Origin: Ignelater luminosus
Lineage: Eukaryota; Arthropoda; Insecta; Coleoptera; Elateridae
DNA length: 64,000 nt
NCBI GenBank assembly: GCA_011009095.1
Contig: VTPC01000674.1
Span: 455,267 to 519,266 of the forward strand
Reading direction: 5' to 3'
Shown: in pieces, positions 49,190 to 61,349 of the stretch
Layout: the number at the start of each line of letters is the position of its first letter
How positions within the stretch are numbered: the first letter of the stretch is position 1
Notes under the pieces: generated by a model
Databases searched by the model: none
The model's input: only the letters and a program-made list of their open reading frames with translations
Told to the model about the DNA's origin: nothing
Translations under genes and position numbers: made by a program

Positions 49190-52100
49190 CCCAGGAAAAA
49201 TAGAAAGATGACAATCTGAAAAACAACTACCAAATGTAATATTTTTTAATAATTATTAGTCACATTTTATACTTTTCCCATGTAATATTGCCAATCGTTA
49301 ATAATTTTGTTTTCTTCTGTTTATGTTCTGTTATTATTTAATTTACATATTGAAATCTTATTACATGAGGTCTTTTTATTGCTTTGTAAGACGGACGCCA
49401 GCTGTAACTATTAACAATGACAAGAGGTTGTTTAGAAATCATTACAAGTATTTAAATTACAATTAAATGTTTTAAAACTATTTTCCCATAGCGTCGATAT
49501 CCTTAACGGTATTTTGACCATTTTATTTACTTAAGAAATACTTTTTAAAGGTAAAGAATCATAATCAGAAATTTATACCTGTAGTTATGATAATATCAAG
49601 ACGATTTAAAGTGTATAGAGAAAGAAATCTGTTTTTGTGTAGGTAGACTTGATTTCTGATTTAAAATCATAAAGAAAGGTCATCGCTGTGTTACGGAATT
49701 TTACTTCTACAGTTTTTTCGGTTAAATGAGAAGCTTGGAATGATTAATGAATAATACTGCCTTGTTAAGTTCATTATATTGTATTGTTATAAATGAAAGT
49801 AGATAAGAATTAAGCATATCTATTTTAATTAGGAAAAGAATGCCTGTTTACTTTGGAAACAATTCATTAAAAAAGATAATTTTAATATTTTTTATGTCTA
49901 CTAATATAATAATAGCTATGTTCAGAACGGTTTTTAGATGGTTGCAGTAGTCATTTGAATAATATTGATCAAACGTTGGACATGTTGTAAGATATGCTAT
50001 CTATGATGCATTAAAATTACATACACTTCATTATAATATCTGTACTAGGTTTTTGATGTATTGCAAATGTAAATCTGTATTAACATAATAAAAAAGGATT
50101 ATATAATAATTAAATAATTTAATCATGTTGCTTTTTATATCCACCATAACTAGGTACTTTTTCTAAATTTTTTTTACCGAATGTTGAAAAATTTAGGCTT
50201 GCGTAATCGTGCTTTAAATTACGTCCTGATAAGACTGAACATTTAATCAACACTAACCACGTAGAGAAGTCTATGGCTTATTTAATTAGGATAGTCTAAT
50301 GTACGCGGGATTTGCGTCTTACAAATAAACATCCTTACCCTGTCTTAAGACGAAATAGGCAAATGAATGTATTGCCAAAATAAAGAGTTGTTCTCTTTAT
50401 AAACACTGTCATCTAAAATGAGCCAAGTGGCTGCTTTACAAGAAAACATTAAAAATCGAGGATTTAAAGCTTTTTGAAAGCTTATTTAATTCTGCAAATG
50501 CTTGCAGCAGGATATGTTCAATTATTATTATTCAGTATTACTAATAATATTCAGTAACTGAGTCAACTCTTTTCTTTCTCGATCTGCCTTTTGCATTCTT
50601 GTTCCCTTTGTTGGACTGTGTAACATTTTCATTCCAATTCTGCCTTGAAGAAGTCTTCCTACGTGTCCCAATCATCAAATCCATTACGCTTTAACCTTCT
50701 CATACATGTCTGTCAATTTTTATTGCTTTTTATAAATTACCTACTCCATACAATGTATTCTACAAGAAAGATGCAAAACCAACTTTTTTACAAATTGAAT
50801 AAACTGTGAAATCAATAAAATATCACTTTTTCAACTTGTAACAGGTTTATTAAGTGTATAAATCTTCCCCGCCTATGGTAAGAATGTAGACCATAATAAT
50901 TCTCACTAGAATGGGTATTTCATTACCAAGGTCTTGAAAGAAATGAAATTATCAGTTAAACTTCAACACACTTGAAAACGATGAAAATATATATGCATGT
51001 TAGGCCGCAGGCATTTTGAATGATCGATTGAAAATATTTTGGAAATGGAATCCTGATTCTCCTTTTTTTATTGATATTGAGCTTCTCTTCGCAATAAATT
51101 AAGTTCTGTTTTTAAAGAAATTCACTTGAAGGTAAAATTCGTAATCAACTGTGAGTTTTATTTTTTTTTATTACTTTCTCATTGAATCGTAATAAAATTG
51201 TTGTAAAACGTTGAGCAATTTGTTTTATTTCTAAAATTGGTATGTTTTTAACTAAGAATACCATTACAGCCCCATTACTCGATACTTACATGGTAATATC
51301 AAGTAAATTAACCAAACCTTACAAGAACGTTAAACATAAAACAGAAATCTGTGAAATCAATCTGGTTCCTAATTGCATCTCCATAAAATAACTCAGAACC
51401 GTGAGTCGGCTGCAAGTAAAACATGTTCTGCTTGCAGAATCACTAAAATAAGAGCATCATGTATTGGGGATATGTAATTGCCGTACAGTTAACAGCAAAA
51501 ATATCTTCTCTTTCGATCGACACATATGTGCAGTTATTTACATTTATAATTGGAATCAATGCTGCTAATGAACGGAGCTAATTAGTTTTTAGTTGGGAAC
51601 TGTCAAACGAATACAGGAAACGATTAGGTGAACGGTTCGGCTAAAGCTTTTTGCGAGAATTTCACGTAACAATAGCGAGAAATGCAGACTGTATCACTTT
51701 ATGTGTGCGCCCAAGGAAAACGAGTCTTGCGTGTACTTGTTACGTATGATTGCAATCAATGAAACAAATGAATGGATATTTTTTAAATTTTAAATTCATT
51801 ACCAAGTGTGGTGTAATTACAGTCATAAAACCCTTATATAGGAGGTTGTGTTGTATTTTCTTTCCACACCTGATTTTATTTTACATAATTATGCATTAAT
51901 TAACGTTTAATTACAATAAAATTAATTATATAACATGAAAAACTACGGTTCGTTTTATTGTATACAGTTTTTTATTAGCAATCATGAAATTACATATCTC
52001 ACTGGGAATACAATTTCTAATCAGTTTCAACAATTAAAAATGTCTATCATATTATTATGTTTACAACGTTTTTAGACATCGAATGGTCAGTTATTTCCTA

Positions 52101-53790
52101 TGTTTTTGAATACAAATGATTATTAGAAACGGAATCATTAATCTTGTTCTAACTACCCATTCATAACAAGCGACTGCAGCGCTATAAAAATTATAAGCTT
52201 TTCACACCGTCTGTCGTTGATTTTGGCTTTAGTTCGTTACGTGTTTACCAACTTTTTGTCACAACGAACATTCTCGATACCTTAATCCACTGAAGATTGT
52301 TTTACAACTTTTACGTTCTACTCAGCAAAGGCAGATGAAAGGTTTGTTTCAACAAATGTCTTCAATCTATTTTTTATAGCCTTTTCCATTTAAAAAGAAA
52401 TTATCAAATTCTTGGACTTCAAAATGCCGATGTACATAATGATTATGAATTTGGTTCGTAATTTTGTAAGTTTTCCTCGTTTTATAAGTTTATCTGCACT
52501 TTTCTGTTCGTTCTGGCAAATATTCAAACTGTAGATTGGCCGGAAGGACATATGTCCTATTTAACCATGTGCCAAAAGCATTTCGCTCTCGTGCACCAAC
52601 TTACAAAGCGAGAAATACTTAAGTAAATCTTGGCAGAGAGAAAGATAGTGCACTGAATTGAAAGCACAAGGCGGAACAGCCCACTGTACGAAATTGACTT
52701 GTGCGTTAGTATTTGAAATAGACCATTTTTTTGCAATGTTCTATTTTTATCTTTTACCGATAGATTTTGTAACAGTTTGATAGTGCTATATTGACTAATA
52801 GATGTCTCTTACACATTCTGTTAGCTTTTATCGGGACCTGTTTCAAGTTGAATACGTACATAATAGACTGTTGTTTAATATGCTCATCATCCATTAATTT
52901 TTCTTATCATTTATGATTTTCTGGTCAACTCGATTCCATGTGGTTGATTATATATTTCATTGAGTTATAAAGTTAGATGTAGTGCGTTTTTCCTTTAAGC
53001 AGTCTGCCATGTGTATGGTTGCATGCACCTATACACATTCGATAGTTAATTTCATATTTTTTTACTTAGAATAGACAAATTGGTTTATTGTCGTAACTCA
53101 TTCTAAAGGCTAATGCTTATTATTTCTTATAAGTAGTACTGAATTTACGTTAATTTTATAATATATTGCCTGTTCCTTCAGGTGAAAATGTAAATAGATT
53201 CATATAGACATTTGCTGATATGTCTTGTACTCAAGGCCATAGAGGCAGTCGGAAGTTTAGAAGAATTTGACAAATGAAGAGGTTTTCAGAATAATTCGAC
53301 ATCTCTTTCTCTGAGTTGATTCTCTGTCGATTAGCTGAACTAGGTTAAAAAGGACATTTTTTTCTTAGTAGAAGCCCTTGAAGGAATTTTGAAATAGACA
53401 TTTAATAAATATAATAGTAAGTATAATGAAATAATTACTATGTATATTATAAGAATTCTTGTACTATACTTGCTATAATCTGTGTAGTAATGCGTTAATT
53501 CTATAAAAGAACAAGGTGAATGGTGTTAAAGCAAAACCAGCTTCAATTCCATCGTTTCTTTTCAATATGCAATTTATCTCGACATCATTGTGTCATACAC
53601 ATATCTTTTCTTAACAAGCGTGCATGTTTGAGTCACGTTATTATTCGATATGTTACATGACTGATATGGACGGAAGGTGCTTGCTAATGTATCACCCAAT
53701 AAATCGTTACTTTCACTATCGTTTCCTGTTTTATTTCAGAATGCAGCTTTCATTTGTTCGTTATGATGTATACGTTGAATTAATTGGGTA
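49190..53790. other. Intron stretch without recognisable genes
   Basis: AT-rich sequence. The 51.35-51.77 kb and 52.15-52.70 kb parts have somewhat higher G+C and could hold regulatory elements. No open frame in this stretch is convincing. Confidence 0.45.
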
Positions 53791-53793
53791 TTG

Positions 53794-53816
53794 TATTATT
53801 ATTATTATTAATAATA
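53794..53816. repeat. ATT microsatellite followed by its inverted form
   Basis: Five ATT units run directly into AATAATAA, so the tract can pair with itself. Confidence 0.85.
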
Positions 53817-54079
53817 ACAAGAAACAAGAAAAAGGAGTTTTATTTTTATTCTTCAATAGGCGGTGTTTTTAATTATTTCTCTTAATTTATTACCTTTGTG
53901 TATATGCAAATTACGTTGGTTTGATCAATTTTATACAGTTGGCTTTGCTTGTAACCAAAAATTACATCACTTTATTTACATTAATTATGCACGTTGTATG
54001 TTTGTGCATATTTTGGTTAAAGTTACAAAAGCGGGATGTAAAATTATCAAACTAGTTTAACACGTTAAAATTCATCGTG

Positions 54080-54235
54080 GTAAAGAATGCGTTCTCAGAA
54101 GCTTAAAGCTCGACATTAAACGGACCTGTTACACAATGTCCGTGTACCGCGATTCGTATTCTGATGCGAACCCTTGTGGAGTACCATTCTGTATGACCCC
54201 AGGTCAACCCTGCCCTGTCTAATAGTTCCGGTTTA
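54080..54235. promoter_or_regulatory. G+C-richer island with everted nuclear-receptor-like half-sites
   Basis: The island contains TGACCCCAGGTCA (54194-54206), a 13-base sequence in which TGACC and GGTCA are inverted copies separated by three bases. AGGTCA is the half-site of many nuclear receptors. The rest of the island has no open frame of note. Binding is an inference from the motif only. Confidence 0.3.
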
Positions 54236-54239
54236 AAAG

Positions 54240-57200
54240 AATAGACCACTTGTAGAACGATAGAACTGGTTATTCTCTGTATGTTTCAACATTTTGGTTT
54301 GAGTTTTAGATTTAGTTAGAGAGCTAGAAATCTGTTATATTATTTAAACAATTTCTGTTAAATTTTTAATTTTGCCTGTCTGCTATTCTTCACTTAAATT
54401 AATTAAGTATAAGGTATCTCTACCATGTTTATATACCCACTACATTTTTTTATTCCTTAGACAAACCTTTTTTCCTACATACTCAACGAATAAATCTACT
54501 TCAGGTGGTTTCAATTTGATTGACAAATTGTTACTAATTAGTATCTTGTATACACCAGCAGGCGCGAAAAGTCAAGATCTTAATTCTCACGAAACTATTC
54601 AAAACAAAGTGCAATAACTTTATCGCCAGGATAAAGTTTAGATTGTAATCAAACTGTCAAGAGATTCGTATGAATACAATTGAATGCCATCGGAAAGGTT
54701 AAAATCATTTGTTCATCTCTCAGCGCCGTTACACTATATTGGTAAGTCGTGATGAGCGCTTTTCATATCAGTTTCCGATAGGCGGAATTGTACTTGCAGT
54801 ATACTCATATTTGCTTCTTTGTATCAAACTCGTGTCTTGCTTTTTTCATTGTATTTTAGCGTTGTTCTTTTCTGAATTATACAAACCAGATGTTAAATAT
54901 AAAGTGCGTTTTTTTTACACAGTAGGTAAAATAAAATGAAAAATTATAACAACCTAACTTCAGCTACCGACATATTTCAAACTTGGCTAATTGGTTTTCC
55001 TGCATCAATTCACTATACAAATTGTGCGCAGCTACTTGTTTTTCCATTGTTTTCATAATTCAAGTTATGAGTTATATGATTTATGAGTGCAGAAAGGTGG
55101 TAACAGGTTTAAAAACATAAAATGTCGCAACAACCAGTGCTAAGAATACTGCAAAGAGAGTGTGTTGTTATTAGTATTGTGTGCCTCCGGGAAGGTTGTT
55201 CGTTTCCCTAGATCACTTTTTTCTTCAACGGCCGTTGGACGGTGACATTATGAATCAAACCGGAACTCGCGATTAATTCTTTTTCAGTACTTTTTTATGG
55301 TAACAGTAATTATGAACGAACCAGCTGCGTGAATGTGAGAAATAAATCTCGAGATTTTAATAAATTATTCATATATTTATATGCCTTTGCCCTTATATGT
55401 GGCAAAGTATTTATATTTATTTGCATTCGATACGTTTATGGTTGTTGGAGAATATTCAATAGCGTGCAGCGAATGGAACTAGCGAATAATCACAATGGAT
55501 CGAGATTTCTACATGTTAAACACATTAGTTTTTATCTATCAAATAGTAGATTATTCTCGGCTGGGTTGGATGCTTGTATTGTCCGTTGCACGCTTTCTCA
55601 AACAAAGTTTTCAAGTGGTAGGTAACAAACACGTCTTCAGATTTTATTACTGAATCTCTGTAACCTTTTTAAAGTGGTTAAAGAAGCATTTGCATTTAAG
55701 GGTGGGCCTTAACAATCTGTCACTCTTACTTGGTACGAAATTTAAATTTATAATCACTTACAAAACTTACTGACCGTAGTAAAATTTGAAAAGAAGATTA
55801 TCATTTGAGAGAGAACCGCATACAATTATTATATTGTAATCATATACAAAATTTCGAGAAACCGTTTGAAGTTAAAATGGTGAAACTTCTTAAGATTTGA
55901 ATCAAATCCTTCCTCTTAATAAAATTCACTCTGTAGAATACTTACAAATTTAATTTATAAAAACTGTAACGCTTATGACTAGGTCCATTGTCATATATGA
56001 ATAATCATTTTCGAAGGCCACTCTTGAAAATCCGTCATCTATTGTTTACATGTATGGTAACGAAATTTGCAAAATGTAATGATTCAGTTGTATTAAAAAT
56101 AAATCAATGTTTTGTAATTGTTGTAAATCGCCCACTTCTCTGAAAGCTTTGAATGCATACTACAGAACATTTATTTATATTGGCAAAAGACCTTGTTCCA
56201 AAAGATTTAAAAGAATGTTATTTTGTTTCAATATAGAATTGTCGACTATTTACTAATTTTAACCAGAATTACTAGGATAACTATGTAACTAAAATTATTA
56301 GGTTTTTGCAAAGTATTTGAATTTGTAAACCACCGTTTGCAAAAATATCAATTGGATGTTGGTTCGTCATCCCATTAATGGCAAAAGACCTTTGTATAAA
56401 GATCTCTGCAGTTTGCTTTCGCTTGGTTAGTTATCTTCTTTATAGAGGCTTGAAACTGTTAACGATTCCACTTCAAACTAATTGCATATTTTTGAAAAAC
56501 TTTAACAACTCTGCCGCGTTGATAAAAAGGGAATAAAACTTCTGACTCTAATTATAATTATTATCTGTCATAGGTATACTTACAGTATTTGTTTAAAAGC
56601 CAGGATGAGAACATTTATTCCAAGTGGTGTGATTCAAATTGAAGAAAACGGTGTTTAATATCTGATTTTCATTCTCATTCTTTTTTTTACGGTAAATGAG
56701 AGCAAAGAATTCGTTGGAAAAGGTATTGGAGCATAAAATATTTAAGTATTTACAAGTATGGTCTTATCATGTAAACACTTTAGATTTCACTTACTTTGGT
56801 CGAACAGTGACATTAGGAAGATTTAACAACCCAAAGTTATTTGTAATTGAAGTGATACCTCGTGAAACATTCATTGCTGCATCAGGCAGTATCAAGTACA
56901 TCATCAGAAAGACCTTCTTCTTCGACTTAAGGATATTAAATAATGCATGGTGTAGACGTTGGATTTTTTTTTATTAAATTGTGAACTCTCGCTGAACCTT
57001 TCTCGCTATATCTTTGATATTGTATGATTCGTGATTTCACCATAATTATTCTCTCTACACTGTTTTTCTCTTCCTGTTACTAGTATATACCTATCTAATT
57101 AGAATAAACTATAAAAGATGAACATTTTGATTGATGCTACACTAAAACAAAAAATCTCATATTTGTACATTCGCAGTACCTAAATAAGAAACTTTTTTTG

Positions 57201-59740
57201 GTAGTAATACCATGAACACAAAGCATAGTGAAATGTGATCAACTAGTCCAGAGTTTTAGGATTTTCTTGGACTAAGTCAAATATACTTCAGACGGGTTGG
57301 GGTAAGTCGAAGATGGAAGTCTCCTTCCATGTAAAACTTTGGTAAATCGGGAAATAAGATGATTAGAAAAGATGAGATTTAGAAGAAGACGTTTTTAGTT
57401 GAAAGAAGAGAAAATAGTTTATCCCTATCCAATAAACCAAAGAATTCAGCACTTGTGTTTGTATATCTGAAAAACTGTCTTCTTGAGAATGCAGCATTGT
57501 CACCATTGTTGAATTTAAACTTTTTGGTAATCAATTGAAGCTTATCTTGACACGAATATTAAAGGTAACAAAAAATTGATCTGAAATGATGTTTGTCTTT
57601 GGATGGATACCAGTTCGCAATTCGGAACTTGATCTTATAATTAACCATAGGCAAAGAAAGAAGTTTTCGACTCTAGGCACACTGGCTGGCGCCCCAAACG
57701 ATAATGAAGTAATGGTCTTCTGACAGGCATAACCGTTCTGGCCTTCGTCTTAATATCACCTGAAAGAAAAATCTCACCTTCCTGAAGATGCTTCAGCGTT
57801 TTAAAAGTCAACTAGATTAATAAGAAATCGAGCTAGAGTATTGAAGATGTACAAATCATTGCAAATAACTGTCAGTTATCGCAGAAGAAGATTACCACTG
57901 TTATCGAACGTCCATTTTTTGGCTTCTGATGTCTAGACATTTATTGGTAACAAAAACAAACAAAGAGCATGGACTAACTCTATTATACTGTCTATTTTAT
58001 GGGATCAAAAGAAAGTTTATGAGGCCAATGAGTGTCATTACTCATGACACTAACTTAAAAGTACCTATCTCTTTAGATATTGTTCAGAAGGAAAATTGGG
58101 TGTTGCTGTCGTAACTTTTGTCTAGCGTTTTCTTCATTTGTTCTCCCATTTATTCTTTTGAAACTTTGTAGGGATTAAAATATTTTGTACTTCTTCACTG
58201 TTCGTGCAATTGGTGATATAGAATCAGTTATTACGTAACAAAAATCATATTTCCAAAGAAAAGCTTTTACACCATGGAATAATAAATTAATTATCAGGCT
58301 TAGCACCATCCTTTTATGTATTTCTATAAAATAATTTAATTACAGAAATTTTTGTGTACCTAAATGAAATCATTTGGGTGTAATAGAAAGGAATGTCCAT
58401 AAAATTCCTTTATAAAGTGAAGTGACATAAATATACACCCATCAATAAGCTATTTTCTTGGCAATTATTTTCCTTATTTGTCTGTTTCTTGATTTGTTTT
58501 AGTATTTTAGTATTATTACTCAATTGTGATATAAATTATTGTTAAGTATGAAATGGGGGTGTAATTGTAGTTGAGAATATTGCGCTAGATTGGTAAGTGG
58601 GTGTTGTACATTCATATGCATAATAAACCTTCTACATAAATTACTTCTAATGAAATATAACATTTACCATGTTAAAGGCAAAACTTTATTTTTAATTGCA
58701 AATTATTTAATATAGGAAACCACATAGTTCTTTCGGAATTTATACTTTATAAAAATAATTACAAACCGTTTAGTGTTAAATTTATGTCATGCTAATCTTA
58801 GACAGGAAATATTTACATGAGAAAATTAATAATAGGAGCAATGTATTTCGATCTTATATAATAATATATTGCCACAGTTTATAAGGTAAGAATAACGTGG
58901 GGTGTATGTTTTTTCGATTTGTAGATGCTACTGTATCCATAAATAATGCATAAATACGAATTCTTTGATTTTTGAATGTTTAATTGTGGGGAGAAACATG
59001 CTTGAATGTAAAACCAGTCTCTGATGGTATTTTGAAAACCCTAATTGTAACTCCAAACATTCAAGTGATTCCAACAAAGAAAAACAAACCTGACTAACCA
59101 CAATGAAGCATACTACATGACCATTTCCAGAAAATACGGTAAAATTCTTGTAAATACCACTACAAGAATTTAGTAGATTAAATTGTTTTCGTTACAAATT
59201 AGTTTCATGATGTACATTCGAAAATTCCTCTCCACTTTCCTTGAACGTTTCATTTTTAACTGCAAAACAGTTCTATCATTTTATTGTATTGTTTCAGAAT
59301 ATGGCAAACAAGAATATCGAAATACCCACTGAAATCTAATATATTCTCAACGGTTACTTTAGAAAAAAAAAACATAAAATTTTATCGGCTCTCGAAAATA
59401 AACGTAGACATCTTATAAATGTTGGTATTCCATAAGCTTTTTTCATTCTGGTATAAATTTTTAAATTTCCTAATTCTACGTGGTCTTCTTCGTGAATAAA
59501 AAATAATAAACAGGTTCATTAAAAGAAATCACGTTTTTCGCTGCCTACGCATGGTGTTCATAAATATTTTTCTTTCGCATTAGCATCTTCTTAATGTAGA
59601 CAATTTTGGTATAAAATCCCATTCATTTGGTTGTGTCGAGTTGAAATTATATAAACAAGATGAGAGAGATGATTATTTTTTTAAATTATTATCGTTTAAC
59701 GAATCATTAGGGTTTAATGATTAGAATAAGAGAAAGAGAG
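54240..59740. other. Intron stretch, mostly featureless
   Basis: AT-rich sequence with a few open frames of 60-98 codons. The one at 56696-56977 starts with ATG and has 93 codons but no recognisable family. The 57.2-58.1 kb part is less AT-rich and reads like a decayed element. AGTGTCATTACTCATGACACT-type near-palindromic sequence occurs at 58031-58051. Confidence 0.4.
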
Positions 59741-59749
59741 AAGGTCGAG

Positions 59750-59900
59750 CTAATGGGAATAATAAGAATCGTGCAGGTTGCAATGACAGAGGAATGCGAG
59801 TGGCGCGGTCTGACCCAATGCAGTGCAGTAGCATTAATTACTTGAACAATGCCTAATAGATATTGCACGTGACTCCATAACGGTCACAGTAGGAAATAAC
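59750..59900. promoter_or_regulatory. G+C-richer island with CACGTG and homeodomain-type TAAT sites
   Basis: The island has GCATTAATTACTTGAACAAT (59831-59850) and GCACGTGAC (CACGTG at 59866-59871), plus two overlapping TGCAG repeats. No open frame explains it. It is a candidate enhancer fragment. Confidence 0.25.
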
Positions 59901-59960
59901 AGACATTACATTTGTATTACTAGGTATTCAAATGATTGCATCTATGTAGCTACCACAAAG

Positions 59961-60416
59961 TTGCTCAACTATAAACATTATATTATCGGAGAAGTATCTT
60001 TAAAGTTTATCTATAAAAGACAAAATGGCTCTCCAAGTTTACCACTGAAACGACCGAGAAAATTATCCTTTCAAATTGTTACAAGCTCACCGGTGACCCT
60101 TGAAGATATACTTTCTCAGTTTTTGTCGTTTGCATATTATTTTAACATCGTTATCAAACTTGTTTTCGTACCTTCACTGCGATTCACTGTATACATACGT
60201 ACATGCCCAGAAGCTTTTCTGACTTTATTTCTCTTTGTATCGACTTTGATGAAACATACAACGTATTTTAAATTAATTGCCAACAAGCGTTTTGTGCGTT
60301 TTGTAAGGGTTTTTAAACTCCATACAGTCTTTCTACTAGAAAACATGTTATATATACATCAGTCACTTACTGGGAACGGATTTATTAAAAGTTATTGGCA
60401 TATCATATGGTCATGA
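59961..60416 (+). other. Longest open frame of the introns (151 codons), unrecognised
   Basis: This frame is open for 151 codons to a TGA, long for sequence this AT-rich. It starts with TTG. The middle of the peptide has hydrophobic stretches (FLSFAYYFNIVIKLVFV and FLTLFLFVSTLM) and the ends are basic. No family, catalytic motif or splice context was recognised. The opposite strand is also open over part of it, which reduces the weight of the observation. It may be a decayed element or chance. Confidence 0.2.
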
Positions 60417-60705
60417 GATTACCAGTTCATAACATTAAATGTTTAAAGAATTGAATCATTAATTAGAACCAAAGATGTATGTAATTTTTTTTTGTGATAG
60501 TTCGTTTCTTTTTCTTTAACTAATTCTTGAATTAAATTAGGTCTGGCGGTCATTTAGAAATGTCCTTAAATGGATTAGAGGGGATTTGGACCGAAATTAA
60601 TTAAATAAACTAATTAATTAGTAGACTTGTAGTTAATAAGTTCAATATAAAATTTTATCTGTCAGTGTCAACTTATTTTAATTGAAGGTATCTGTTTATA
60701 TGACT

Positions 60706-60720
60706 GAACACCCTGTAGAA
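60706..60720 (-). repeat. ACACCCTGTAG terminus
   Basis: GAACACCCTGTAGAATT matches the right end of the ACAGGGTGT-type elements. It lies about 330 bases before the ACAAGGTGTTC sequence at 61.04 kb, and its partner is unclear. Confidence 0.35.
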
Positions 60721-61039
60721 TTTTATTAAAGTGATAATTTAAAATTGACTTCTTATTACAAAATAGTTTCAAGATGATAATTCCTAAGAAAGAAAAACGT
60801 TAAGATGGGGTGGGGATTTTAACATGTGTAATCCTATGACCCATATCAAAAGAAACGCACTGTATATCTTACTTACACTAAATTCCAATTGCATCAATCT
60901 GTATAACTATAACAGGTAAGTATCGGAACCGAAATCTTCTTGCAACTTTCTAATTATACTAACAGTCAATACTGAAGGTAGAGTTTTCCAGCTATAGATA
61001 AGTATATTGAAATACTGACTTTAATGATGGCGTGTTAAT

Positions 61040-61344
61040 GTACAAGGTGTTCAGAAAGTTATTGTTAGTATCATTAGAAACGAATGATATTGTATGCTGT
61101 TAGTTGCAAAATGCCGGCTGTTGGTAGGCGAAGATATCATGGTTACCCGACGACTTCGTGGGATTTCTTGTCCCTTCATCCTATTTACTGTGGACAACCT
61201 GCAGAAGTGGAAAGTGTTGAAATCATAAAAGCGGAAGTACCACAGCTTTTAGCTGCTCTCCTTGGTGTTTGCCTTTTTCAATATGAAAATTTGGCAATGA
61301 GTCCTCACTTGCCGCTCGAACTTGTGCAAACAGTTCAGAATTGA
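61040..61344 (+). mobile_element. Possible decayed element with ACAAGGTGTTC end and an open frame
   Basis: GTACAAGGTGTTCAGAAAG (61040-61058) resembles a transposon end of the ACAGGGTGT type. It is followed by an ATG frame of 86 codons (61084-61344) with G+C above the flanks, containing PAVGRRRYHGYPTTSWDF and AEVPQLLAALLGVCLFQY. No transposase motif is recognised on either strand. The opposite end was not found. Confidence 0.25.
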
Positions 61345-61349
61345 ACTCA

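Noticed and set aside
929..55342. Four matches to the Su(H) consensus YGTGRGAAM (929-937, 20490-20498, 38808-38816, 55334-55342), possible Notch autoregulation.
   Set aside because: About four matches are expected by chance in 64 kb on both strands, and they are not clustered.
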